Position numbers and translations under genes: made by a program. DNA of 64,000 nucleotides from NCBI RefSeq assembly GCF_900167075.1, contig NZ_FUWH01000001.1:614271-678270 (forward strand), given 5' to 3'. Below, one piece after another: positions 46,047-53,788 of this stretch. Below the pieces are notes generated by a model. That model saw only the letters and a program-made list of their open reading frames with translations. It did not search any database and was not told the DNA's origin. This DNA is from Sediminibacterium ginsengisoli. GTDB lineage: Bacteria > Bacteroidota > Bacteroidia > Chitinophagales > Chitinophagaceae. Each line of letters opens with the position of its first letter. Within the stretch, counting starts at the first letter, position 1.

Positions 46047-47489
46047 ATGGGAGAAGATTTTAAACATATCGATCAATTGTTCCGCGATAAGCTGGAGGGC
46101 CACAGGGAAACTCCGCCTGCTTACGTAAAAGAACGGCTCGATAAAGACCTCGATACGCTGATCCCCTATGCGGAAACTATAAATGCTCCTGCAAAGAGAA
46201 ATCACAGGTGGCTGGCTGCAGCTGTATTACTTTTACTCCTGTCAGGAACAGTAACATTGATTGTGCGGAATTCCGGCAGTGGCATCAAACAGTTTGCAGG
46301 TACTGATCAGTCACAGCCGGCCCGGCAGAGAGCAGCTGCTGAAAGCAATAGCATCACCGGCAGTAACAACCTGGCAGAACAACCGGAAAATAAAGGCAAG
46401 CCATCAAAAAATAATAACGTTTCACAGCCTGGCGGAATTCAAAAAGTGGATCAGCGGCATAAGCTTAAATCTGTAATAGCCGGTAACCAGACTTCGGGTA
46501 TGCATAAGAATTCAGAAGGCCCCGCTGATGATAAGAACGAACTGGTTATTGTTCCTGCTGTAATACAGGAGCAGGCAGCTTCATTGCCACAGGCAGCTGC
46601 AGAAGATAATCATTCAACATTCACACAGGGTAACATGGAAACAGCTTATAGGTTGCCTGATCTTTCAGTAAGTGCGCCTCAGCAGATCGGAATGCCTGCT
46701 GTTAAAACATTGGCAAAGGCCGATGTGCCGGAACAGGTTTCCAAACCAAAAATAACAGCCAGGAAAGGGTTTTCATTCACTGCATTTTATGCGCCTGAAC
46801 GCAGCACCAGCTATATGTACCAGAATTTCGCGCAGCACCGCGATGAAAGAAAAGAAGAGATCAGGCGCACAGAGGATGATGCCTACACTTACTCGGCAGG
46901 CCTGCTGGCTTCCTACGATCTGAACTCACGCTGGACCATCGAAAGCGGACTGCTGTATTCCGCACACAGCACCACCATACATCCGAAATTCTTCTTTGCA
47001 AGACCCGATGATGATGGTGTGGTTAAATTCAAATTCAATTTTTCTTCAGGGTACGGGTTTATCAAGCCTAAAATGCCGTCCTCGCAACCTATTGCAGCGG
47101 GAGACAGTCTGCAGTCGATCAGTTCGGAAAATGTGCTGCATTATGTAGGCATCCCGTTAGCGGTTAAATACAATTTTAAAATAGGCAGACTTTCACTCTT
47201 TACAAGAACAGGTGTGTCTATCAGGATCCTTACCGACCAGAGCACGGAGACGACTTACTTCAACGGTTTTGTAAAAGAGAACAGTAAGATCGGGCATATC
47301 AAAGGACTGCGTCCGAGTTATTTTACAGGGATCGTTTCTGCAGGAGCTGAATATTCGATCGGGAAACACTGGGCGGTGACCTTCTTCCCTTCATTCAATT
47401 TTGCACTGACGCCGATCAATAAGGATGCGCCGGTTAAAACTTATGTCAGCACCCTGGGTTTTGTGTCGGGCATAAAATTCAAACTGTAA
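46047..47489 (+). CDS. Single-TM protein with C-terminal outer-membrane barrel domain
   Basis: A 480-residue protein in three parts. Residues 1-54 are hydrophilic and cytoplasmic-looking (DQLFRDKLEGHRETPPAYVKERLDKDLD). A TM helix spans about 55-73. Residues about 75-240 are a Gln/Asn/Ser/Lys-rich, low-complexity linker. The C-terminal half (about 245-480) is a beta-barrel or porin-like (PorT/OMP-like) domain ending in SGIKFKL. This layout is common downstream of ECF sigma genes in Bacteroidota, where it is annotated as an outer membrane beta-barrel protein; its N-terminus sits where an anti-sigma factor would. It is 9 bp after the sigma gene. Confidence 0.85.
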   Translation: MGEDFKHIDQLFRDKLEGHRETPPAYVKERLDKDLDTLIPYAETINAPAKRNHRWLAAAVLLLLLSGTVTLIVRNSGSGIKQFAGTDQSQPARQRAAAESNSITGSNNLAEQPENKGKPSKNNNVSQPGGIQKVDQRHKLKSVIAGNQTSGMHKNSEGPADDKNELVIVPAVIQEQAASLPQAAAEDNHSTFTQGNMETAYRLPDLSVSAPQQIGMPAVKTLAKADVPEQVSKPKITARKGFSFTAFYAPERSTSYMYQNFAQHRDERKEEIRRTEDDAYTYSAGLLASYDLNSRWTIESGLLYSAHSTTIHPKFFFARPDDDGVVKFKFNFSSGYGFIKPKMPSSQPIAAGDSLQSISSENVLHYVGIPLAVKYNFKIGRLSLFTRTGVSIRILTDQSTETTYFNGFVKENSKIGHIKGLRPSYFTGIVSAGAEYSIGKHWAVTFFPSFNFALTPINKDAPVKTYVSTLGFVSGIKFKL

Positions 47490-47493
47490 AGTC

Positions 47494-48537
47494 TCATTGG
47501 TTTTTAGGGAATCGGTCATCCGGTGAATGCAGGGGTCCGAACTCGCTTGTGTAAATCCTGAAAAGCAATATGAGGTAACTGATCAGCAGCGGTCCGAAAA
47601 TGAAACCCCAGAATCCAAACAGCTGCAAGCCTGCAATCACTCCTAATACGGTTGTGACAGGATGTACATTCCCTATTTTTTTCAATAAAGTGATCCGCGC
47701 CAGGTAATCGATATTGCCGGTTACAATAAGACTGTAAATAAGCAGGCCGATACCTTGTGTGGTATGTCCTGTGGAGAAAACATAAATAACGATAGGAATC
47801 CATATCAGCATCGTGCCTGCCACAGGAAAAAATGCGAATACGCCGGTAATGAATCCCCACAACACATAATCCTTCACACCAAAGATCCAGTAACCGATCA
47901 GTGCGGTGATGCCCTGTATGACAGAAATGAGCGGTATGCCGATGGCATTGGCTCTTACCATGTTTTTTGTTTCGCCAGCCAGTATATGAATGTTCTGATT
48001 GCGCAGCGGGATAAAATGATGCAGGGATCTTTCCATCGTTTCTCCATTTGTAAACATGAAATACGATAAAAACAGGAGCATGGCAAGGTTGCCCAGTATC
48101 AGTACGGTGCTGTTCAGCACAGACGGGATATAACCGCTGATCTGTTTGGGAAGCTGCGCAATATTGTTCTCTGAAAGCAGTTCCTGCCCTGTCCAGCGCC
48201 GGATCTGATCCGAAACGGAACGCAGGCTTTGCATCACCGCATCCTGGTTATTCACCAATGCAGTGATGCGAGACGACAAGAGTTCTGCGGTGAAATAAAT
48301 AGGAATGGCAATACAGATCACGAACCCGATCATAAAAATGGCCGCCGCCAGGCTGCGGTTCAGCTTTTTCTCTGTAACCAGCCAGTTGTACTGGTTTCGC
48401 GCCAGGATATATAAAGTGATCGCCCCGAGAAATCCCGGGAAGAAAAGATAAAGCTCCCTGAACAACAGTAATACCAGGCAGACCATTATGACTAGTAATA
48501 GGATCTGTCTTACCCGGTTATTGAATGCGGATATCAT
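47494..48537 (-). CDS. AI-2E family transporter
   Basis: A 347-residue polytopic membrane protein of the AI-2E (PerM/YdiK) family, with about seven or eight hydrophobic segments. Matching stretches include LFLSYFMFTNGETMERSLHHFIPL, TALIGYWIFGVKDYVLWGFITGVFAFFPVAGTMLIWIP and GNVHPVTTVLGVIAGLQLFGFWGFIFGPLLISY. Members are proposed exporters of autoinducer-2 or of other small molecules, or Na+/H+ antiporters. The gene is 36 bp downstream of a histidine kinase and may be co-transcribed with the kinase cluster. It is convergent with the barrel gene at 47489, 4 bp apart. Confidence 0.9.
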   Translation of the reverse strand: MISAFNNRVRQILLLVIMVCLVLLLFRELYLFFPGFLGAITLYILARNQYNWLVTEKKLNRSLAAAIFMIGFVICIAIPIYFTAELLSSRITALVNNQDAVMQSLRSVSDQIRRWTGQELLSENNIAQLPKQISGYIPSVLNSTVLILGNLAMLLFLSYFMFTNGETMERSLHHFIPLRNQNIHILAGETKNMVRANAIGIPLISVIQGITALIGYWIFGVKDYVLWGFITGVFAFFPVAGTMLIWIPIVIYVFSTGHTTQGIGLLIYSLIVTGNIDYLARITLLKKIGNVHPVTTVLGVIAGLQLFGFWGFIFGPLLISYLILLFRIYTSEFGPLHSPDDRFPKNQ

Positions 48538-48573
48538 GTCTGTAACTTTTGGTGAAAGATATCGATACTGCTG

Positions 48574-50166
48574 TTACTGATGCGCCAGCGGTAATATGAT
48601 AATAAAAGACGTGCCAGCATTCTCGCCCGATCGGGCGGTGATAATACCCTGGTGATTGAGTACGATCTTCCGGCAGAGCGCCAGCCCGATCCCTGTTCCC
48701 TCATAACTGTCCCTCGTATGCAGTCGCTGGAAGATCTGGAATGCTTTCTCGGCGAATGCCGGATCAAATCCTATCCCGTTATCTGTAAATGTGATGCGTG
48801 TGTAATGGTATTGTTGTGAAAGCCCGGGATATGATGCAATTTCTTCTGCCGGCAATATTTTTGCGGAAACAGTGATTTCCGGCGGCGTGTCCTTTTTTGA
48901 AAATTTGAGCGCGTTGCTGAAAAGATTGTGAAACAACTGGTGCATGCGGTATGCGATGCCATTGATGACCGGCATTTTGCCAACAGACAGCGTTGCTTTT
49001 TTCTCCTCGATCTGTAGTTCGAATTCTGCAATGATCCCATTCATCACTTCACCCAGATCTACAGGTGCCATAGGAATGGCATTGTCTTTCAGTTTTGAAT
49101 AATCGAGCACATCCCGGATCAGCTGTCCCATACGTTCTGCCGCATCGGTGATCTTGGCAAGGTATTTATCGCGTGTAGCGATATCGATGCTGTCCCTGTA
49201 CTCGAGCAGCCTGCTCGAAAATACCCTGATCTTCCGCAATGGTTCCTGCAGATCATGCGAAGCGATATAGGCAAACTCTTCCAGGTTTTCATTGGATACT
49301 TCCAGCTGGTGCACGGCATGCTGCAGTGAATGCGTTCTTTCTGTAATAAGTTTTTCCAGTTCCTGTGTACTGATCTTCTGATCGTGAATGTCGGTGCAGG
49401 TGCTGATATAGCCCTCAAAAAAACCTTCCGGCGAAAACCTGGCGATCACGGCATCCGCGATCCAGCGGTATTGCCCGTCTTTATCGGCAAGACGATATTC
49501 GATGGAAAAATTGCTGCGCGCTGTCATGTGATCCTGGCAGATCAGCAGGAAGCGTTCTTTGTCGGCAGGATGAATACCAGTCAGCCAGCCCGTATCTTTT
49601 TCCTGCTCCGCATTCCTGCCGCGGAATTCGAGCCAGCTTTTGTTGAAATAATTACATTTCAGGTCTCCGTTGCACATACGGATCATGGCAGTGGTACTAT
49701 CAGCCGCCAGCCTGAAACGCGCTTCGCTTTCTTTCAGTAATTGTTCTGAGAGTACCTGTTGTGTAACATCAAGCATTGTGCCGATAAGCCTGTAGCTGGT
49801 TCCGTTTTTGGTAAAGAAAACTTTACCCTTGGAACGGATCCAGCGGGTGCTGTCCTTGCCGTAAGGGTGAATGCGGTAGATGAGATCATATGTGCCATCG
49901 TTCTCTCCCGCCAGCGCACTTTTCAATGCTTCCTGCCTGCGTAAAAGATCTTCGGGATGGAAAACGGATAACATGCGTTCCGTAGTTGCATCTTCTTCCG
50001 GCGTTATCCCGAAGAGGTGCCTGCATTGCTGATCTACGGATATATTATGTGTGACCGGATCGTATTCCCAGGTTCCCAGTCCGGTTACTTCTACGGCCAG
50101 CTGAATTCTTTCTTTCAGCGTTCGCATCCGTTCTTCTCCGGGCTGATTTGTAGGCGTCAGGTTCAT
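48574..50166 (-). CDS. PAS-domain sensor histidine kinase (copy 1)
   Basis: A 530-residue soluble histidine kinase: PAS/PAC domains at about 20-140 and 145-265, coiled coil about 265-295, HisKA with His304 in ASHDLQEPLRKI, and HATPase with N, G1 (DNGIGFDPAFAEKAF) and G2 (GTGIGLALCRKI) boxes. There is no TM segment, so it senses a cytoplasmic signal. The form SHDLQEPLRK is typical of Bacteroidota/phytochrome-like kinases. It is a paralogue of the next kinase and lies 109 bp downstream of it; the AI-2E gene follows after 36 bp. Confidence 0.92.
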   Translation of the reverse strand: MNLTPTNQPGEERMRTLKERIQLAVEVTGLGTWEYDPVTHNISVDQQCRHLFGITPEEDATTERMLSVFHPEDLLRRQEALKSALAGENDGTYDLIYRIHPYGKDSTRWIRSKGKVFFTKNGTSYRLIGTMLDVTQQVLSEQLLKESEARFRLAADSTTAMIRMCNGDLKCNYFNKSWLEFRGRNAEQEKDTGWLTGIHPADKERFLLICQDHMTARSNFSIEYRLADKDGQYRWIADAVIARFSPEGFFEGYISTCTDIHDQKISTQELEKLITERTHSLQHAVHQLEVSNENLEEFAYIASHDLQEPLRKIRVFSSRLLEYRDSIDIATRDKYLAKITDAAERMGQLIRDVLDYSKLKDNAIPMAPVDLGEVMNGIIAEFELQIEEKKATLSVGKMPVINGIAYRMHQLFHNLFSNALKFSKKDTPPEITVSAKILPAEEIASYPGLSQQYHYTRITFTDNGIGFDPAFAEKAFQIFQRLHTRDSYEGTGIGLALCRKIVLNHQGIITARSGENAGTSFIIILPLAHQ

Positions 50167-50275
50167 TGGATAGTTAATAGTTAGCTGATATTCTTAACCT
50201 AAAATAACGAATATGATAAAGCGTTCCAAGAATGCGGTTGATTATGCAGGAAGCCATCTTCCGAACGGTATCATT

Positions 50276-51829
50276 TCAGACAGGAATATAAATATGAAAG
50301 ACTGCGCCCTGGTCCGGTTGACCTTCCGCATAAATCGCTCCTTTATGTTTTTCCATGATCTTCCGGCAGATGGCCAGGCCTATACCAGAGCCTTCATAAG
50401 ATGTTTTGGGATGAAGCCGCTGGAATACTTCAAAGATCCGTTCCGCATATTCCGGCCTGAACCCGATGCCGTTGTCCTCAACACGTATATGATGGTAATA
50501 ATGCTCTTTCGCAGGTAATGTATGCGTAGCGCCGGATCCTGCAACAACAGTTGCCGAGATCTTTATCTCCGGCCGAACGTCCGGCCTTGCAAACTTCAGT
50601 GCATTGGAAAAAAGGTTGATGAACAGTTGCTGTAACTGGAAAGGAATGCCCTGAACAACCGGCAGGTCCGTCACGGTCAGTGTTGCATTGTTCCGTTGCA
50701 ATTCTTCCTGCAGCTGGCTGCTGATGCCTGCAATCAGCTGATTGAGATCGGCAGGACGCAATACTGTTTCTGCAGAATCTTCGCGGGCATAGGAGAGCAG
50801 GTCGTTGATGAGCGTCTGCATCCGGTTGGCAGAGCGCCTGATCCTTTCGAAATAATCCCTGGCCTTATCGGATAATTGTGCGGCTTCCGTTTCCTGCAAT
50901 CTTGAAACAAAGGTCTGGATCTTGCGTAAGGGTTCCTGCAGATCATGACTGGATACGTAAGCAAAAGAAGCCAGTTCTTTGTTGCGTTTTTCAAGTGCAT
51001 CGTAAGCTTCCTGCAATTCCTTCGTTCTTTCCTGTACATTTTTTTCCAGCTCGTTACGGATAGCGAGCTCAGGGCGCAGGTCGCGCATCACGGCACCGAT
51101 ACCGATGGGTTCACCGGTGCGCGGATCGTCTATACGGTGACAGTTATTGTACAGCGGGATGATCTCTCCCGACTCGCCGTTTTTAATGGCAAACTGCCCT
51201 GACCATCTTTTCTTTGTCATTACTGCCGGTATGATTTCAGTCTCAACAAAGAATAATTGTTCGGGCGTATGAAATTCTTTGATAGGGATGGTAGTGATAT
51301 CAGCTTCCGGTGGTATGCCCAGCAGGTTTTTTCCCGCAGGGTTAATATAGCTGTTGATACCGTTCATATCCAGCACCGACATCAGGTCTACGCTGTTCTC
51401 GATCAGTGTAAGCAGCTTTTGTTCCTGTTCGCGCCATTCTGTTTCTGCAGTGATGTCCTGCAGGATGCCGTTGAAGCGGATCAGCTCGCCCTTTTCATTG
51501 CGCAGCGTTTTGCCCTTGGCCCTTAATACCCTTGTTTTACCGGTGATAGCGCTGGTTACTGCATAAGTTACATCGTACCTGCCATCGCTGTCTGGCTCCA
51601 TGGCTGCAGCTATGGCTTTTTCGATACGTGGCTGGTCGCCGGGAGCAATACGTTCAACGGCTGCTGAAAGCGGAACAAAAGTAGTATCGGCGGGTAAGCC
51701 GAACCATTCTTTTACAAGCGCATTGCAGGTAAAGCTGTTGGTGAAAGGATTCAGGTCCCAGGTGCCCAGTTCCGCGGCTTCAATGGCAAACTGCAGGTGT
51801 TCGGGAGTAGGTTCCGGCGAAAGGTTCAT
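50276..51829 (-). CDS. PAS-domain sensor histidine kinase (copy 2)
   Basis: A 517-residue soluble histidine kinase: two PAS domains (about 8-130 and 135-255), a coiled coil (about 255-290), HisKA with His295 in SSHDLQEPLRKIQTF, and HATPase with DNGIGFRPEYAERIF and GSGIGLAICRKI. It shares the layout and HisKA sequence with the kinase at 48574, so they probably arose by duplication. It begins 2 bp after the CheY-like regulator stop; the three form one likely operon. Confidence 0.92.
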   Translation of the reverse strand: MNLSPEPTPEHLQFAIEAAELGTWDLNPFTNSFTCNALVKEWFGLPADTTFVPLSAAVERIAPGDQPRIEKAIAAAMEPDSDGRYDVTYAVTSAITGKTRVLRAKGKTLRNEKGELIRFNGILQDITAETEWREQEQKLLTLIENSVDLMSVLDMNGINSYINPAGKNLLGIPPEADITTIPIKEFHTPEQLFFVETEIIPAVMTKKRWSGQFAIKNGESGEIIPLYNNCHRIDDPRTGEPIGIGAVMRDLRPELAIRNELEKNVQERTKELQEAYDALEKRNKELASFAYVSSHDLQEPLRKIQTFVSRLQETEAAQLSDKARDYFERIRRSANRMQTLINDLLSYAREDSAETVLRPADLNQLIAGISSQLQEELQRNNATLTVTDLPVVQGIPFQLQQLFINLFSNALKFARPDVRPEIKISATVVAGSGATHTLPAKEHYYHHIRVEDNGIGFRPEYAERIFEVFQRLHPKTSYEGSGIGLAICRKIMEKHKGAIYAEGQPDQGAVFHIYIPV

Positions 51830-51831
51830 GC

Positions 51832-52278
51832 TCAGTTTTTAATAATGAATTGATCAAGGGGTAATTGTTCACTCATCTGTTGCCAGTCCATGGCCAGTAC
51901 TTTTTCCAGCATATGCCTCAGGTCGCTGAAGGAAACGGGTTTAACGATATACAGTGCAGCTCCGTGCTGGTAAACATGTTCGATGGATTTGGGCTGTAAT
52001 GAGGTAGAAAAGATGATCACCGGGATCTTTTTCAGGTCATCGCTGTTCTTGATCTCCTGCAGGCATTCATACCCGTTTTTACAGGGCATGTTCAGGTCCA
52101 GGAAAAGAAGGTCCGGCCTGAATGGGGGTTCCTGCTGCAATAACTCCATCAGCTGCTCACCGCCCGAAACGGTAGTTAATTGCAGCCCGCCGGCAACATC
52201 CTGTAATGCTTCCAGGAAGATGAGCCTGTCGTCTTCGTCGTCATCGGCAAGAAGGATGGAATGGATGGCTTTGGTCAT
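51832..52278 (-). CDS. CheY-like single-domain response regulator
   Basis: A 148-residue receiver without an output domain, of the Rcp1-like group. Acidic residues LLADDDEDD, phosphoacceptor Asp61 in FLDLNMPCKNG, Thr/Ser in IIFSTSLQ and Lys in YIVKPVSFSD are all present, so phosphorylation is expected. The kinase genes follow after 2 bp, so the kinases at 50276 and perhaps 48574 are the probable phosphodonors, with the receiver acting as a phosphorelay or protein-interaction output. Confidence 0.93.
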   Translation of the reverse strand: MTKAIHSILLADDDEDDRLIFLEALQDVAGGLQLTTVSGGEQLMELLQQEPPFRPDLLFLDLNMPCKNGYECLQEIKNSDDLKKIPVIIFSTSLQPKSIEHVYQHGAALYIVKPVSFSDLRHMLEKVLAMDWQQMSEQLPLDQFIIKN

Positions 52279-52352
52279 GGGGTATTAAAGTTAGGGAAAA
52301 GGGGGGAAGGTTGCGGAATACTTTGAAATAGACAGACCGGTAAAAGAGGGAC

Positions 52353-52493
52353 GTATAACTTTTGGAAAGCTCTAAACTTTCCAAAAGTTCGCCAATTAAA
52401 AGGAGGTAATCAGAGCGCTTATTGTTAATAGAAGATTTAAGAGAAAGGGTTGTCTTTTTATATCCGTTACGGGAATCGAACCCGTATCTGCCC
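52353..52493. repeat. Direct repeat unit A (palindrome plus tRNA-Glu 3'-end copy)
   Basis: About 141 bp that aligns along its whole length, with mismatches, to unit B at 53279-53419. It begins with the palindrome (52357-52389), continues with a spacer (GCCAATTAAAAGG, AGGTAATC), and ends with a copy of the tRNA-Glu T-arm and acceptor end (52464 onward, GGGAATCGAACCCGT). The rest of the tRNA is missing, so it cannot be a functional tRNA. It has the appearance of a distal attachment-site copy. Confidence 0.75.
52357..52389. repeat. 33-bp palindrome, copy 1 of 3
   Basis: Arms AACTTTTGGAAAG and CTTTCCAAAAGTT surround a degenerate centre (CTCTAAA in place of the TTTTAAA of copies 2 and 3). The other copies are at 53283 and 53424. 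Confidence 0.8.
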
Positions 52494-52571
52494 GTAAAAC
52501 TGGAAGTTTCAGATTGATGTACGGGCTGTATCAAATGTAGTAAGGACGAGAAGTAAGTGCCATTTTTTTAT

Positions 52572-52579
52572 TATTTTTG
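52572..52579 (+). promoter_or_regulatory. Possible -7 box for the kinase-like gene
   Basis: TATTTTTG matches TANNTTTG. Transcription would begin near 52586, which makes an ATG at 52596 or 52599 more likely as the translated start than the one at 52586. No clear TTTG -33 element is seen. Confidence 0.4.
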
Positions 52580-52585
52580 TAAAAA

Positions 52586-53260
52586 ATGCTGCCTCATGAT
52601 GTCCGACAAAAAATGGAAAATATCGCTGCAGGAAATGTCATCCAGGGGGCAACGGATCATTGCGCAGCAATCCGAAACATCCTATCTGCGGGCGAAACAG
52701 CAGGTAGAACAGTTAAAACGGGATTCGAAAGTAAGCAACTCGTTAAAGAAAAGCAGGCAGACTTCCTAGAAGATTACGCAAAACAGAATGGTTTATGGCT
52801 GAATATTCCCTCTTTTGAGCATTATATTGGCGGAGGCTCGGAGGCAAGGGTGTATTTGCATCACGATAACCGTCATGTGCTTAAGATAAATGATGCAGGG
52901 TATTATGCTACCTGGCTGGAATATTTCGACAGTGTCTGTTTGCATAACATTTTATTCCCTAATACCAGTTACGAACTTGTTCATCTGGCAAAAGACCTGG
53001 CTCCTGATGGTCAAAATAGGCTCCATGCTATAGTACAGCAATCTTACATTACTACCGATCGTGTAGTTGAGCTATCTGAAGTGAAAGCATTCCTTGAACA
53101 TAATGGATTTGAAAATGTAAGGCGTAATGACTACATCTATGCAGAACTCGGGCTCATATTGGAAGACATGCATGATGAGAATGTGCTCGTACAGCAAGAC
53201 ACATTATTTTTTATTGATACAGTGTTTTACATCGACCCATCATTACGTGAGACAGAATAG
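52586..53260 (+). CDS. Polyvalent-type Ser/Thr/Tyr kinase-like protein
   Basis: The frame is 224 residues as read from 52586, though the true start is uncertain. It resembles the kinase domain found in polyvalent proteins of phages and conjugative elements: glycine-rich GGGSEARVYL (82-91), a lysine in HVLKIND (Lys100), a catalytic-loop-like EDMHDENVL (His196, Asp197, Asn199) and a metal-binding-like Asp211 in FFIDTVFYI. It is flanked by units A and B, has lower GC than its neighbours, and sits beside tRNA-Glu. No integrase or other mobility gene is present. Kinase activity is inferred from motifs; a remnant of a mobile element is the likely origin. Confidence 0.6.
   Translation: MLPHDVRQKMENIAAGNVIQGATDHCAAIRNILSAGETAGRTVKTGFESKQLVKEKQADFLEDYAKQNGLWLNIPSFEHYIGGGSEARVYLHHDNRHVLKINDAGYYATWLEYFDSVCLHNILFPNTSYELVHLAKDLAPDGQNRLHAIVQQSYITTDRVVELSEVKAFLEHNGFENVRRNDYIYAELGLILEDMHDENVLVQQDTLFFIDTVFYIDPSLRETE
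52596..52769 (+). CDS. Short ORF overlapping the start of the kinase-like gene
   Basis: A frame of 57 codons (MMSDKKWKISLQEMSSRG, then Gln/Lys-rich helix to SRQTS) lies where a good promoter would start translation, and reads more like natural coding sequence than the overlapping frame. It stops at 52769 while the kinase frame continues. It may be a separate small protein, or the true N-terminus of the kinase-like gene now shifted by a frameshift between about 52720 and 52769. The two cases cannot be separated from sequence alone. Confidence 0.45.
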   Translation: MMSDKKWKISLQEMSSRGQRIIAQQSETSYLRAKQQVEQLKRDSKVSNSLKKSRQTS

Positions 53261-53278
53261 CCTTGACGCATTGTCAGG

Positions 53279-53419
53279 TTATAACTTTTGGAAAGTTTTA
53301 AACTTTCCAAAAGTTCGCCAATTTAAAGGGCGAGGTAATCCGGGTGCTTACTGATAATAGACAGCGTAAGAAAAAGACTTATCGTTTTTGTATCCGGTAC
53401 GGGAATCGAAACCGTAGCG
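53279..53419. repeat. Direct repeat unit B (palindrome plus tRNA-Glu 3'-end copy)
   Basis: About 141 bp aligning with unit A: palindrome (53283-53315), spacer with GCGAGGTAATC, and tRNA-end copy from 53394 (GGTACGGGAATCGAAACCGT, one base changed in the T-arm). It ends abruptly before the next palindrome at 53424. It lies 18 bp after the kinase-like gene. Confidence 0.75.
53283..53315. repeat. 33-bp palindrome, copy 2 of 3
   Basis: A 16-bp perfect inverted repeat (AACTTTTGGAAAGTTT and its complement) about a single T. There is no T-run after it, so it is not a simple terminator and may be a protein-binding or recombination site. Confidence 0.85.
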
Positions 53420-53423
53420 ATAT

Positions 53424-53456
53424 AACTTTTGGAAAGTTTTAAACTTTCCAAAAGTT
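53424..53456. repeat. 33-bp palindrome, copy 3 of 3
   Basis: Identical to copy 2 over all 33 bp. It lies between unit B and the tRNA-Glu terminator. Confidence 0.85.
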
Positions 53457-53465
53457 CGTAAAGCA

Positions 53466-53492
53466 AAAAAGCGCTCAATCTGAGCGCTTTTT
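53466..53492 (-). terminator. Intrinsic terminator after tRNA-Glu
   Basis: A 12-bp perfect stem (AAAAAGCGCTCA, 3-nt loop ATC, complement) with an A-run/T-run on the two sides starts directly beyond the tRNA 3' end on the minus strand. Confidence 0.82.
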
Positions 53493-53493
53493 G

Positions 53494-53565
53494 TACCCGG
53501 TACGGGAATCGAACCCGTCTTTGCCCCGTGAAAGGGGGCTGTCCTAGCCGATAGACGAACCGGGC
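53494..53565 (-). tRNA. tRNA-Glu (UUC)
   Basis: The 72-nt molecule on the minus strand has a 7-bp acceptor stem (GCCCGGT with ACCGGGT, the first pair G-U), a D arm, anticodon stem GCCCC/GGGGC around CTTTCAC (anticodon UUC, Glu), a 5-bp T stem ACGGG/CCCGT around TTCGATT, and discriminator A. The 3' CCA is not encoded. A terminator follows immediately. Two partial copies of its 3' end lie further downstream (52464 and 53394). Confidence 0.92.
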
Positions 53566-53788
53566 GTTTTTTGTCAATCGGGATGCAAAAATAGGGGGGA
53601 AATGTTTACTACCAAAAACTTTTTATTTTTTCTTTAAAAAAGAATGGGAACAGCGCGTTCTTCATGCTGGTTTTTACAGGTTTGGAAAACCGTCACGCAG
53701 GAACCCTTAATTAAAATTTATCATTAGAATTCTGGCCTTTCGGCGTAAATTCGCTACTCGATTTCCTTATACCAAAAACAAGTTATCA

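Noticed and set aside
52464..52500. tRNA-like 3' end as a possible functional tRNA
   Set aside because: Only the T-arm and acceptor end are present; no D arm, anticodon arm or 5' acceptor strand can be found.
53394..53420. Second tRNA-like end as a functional tRNA
   Set aside because: It is too short and has a base change in the T stem; it is a remnant.
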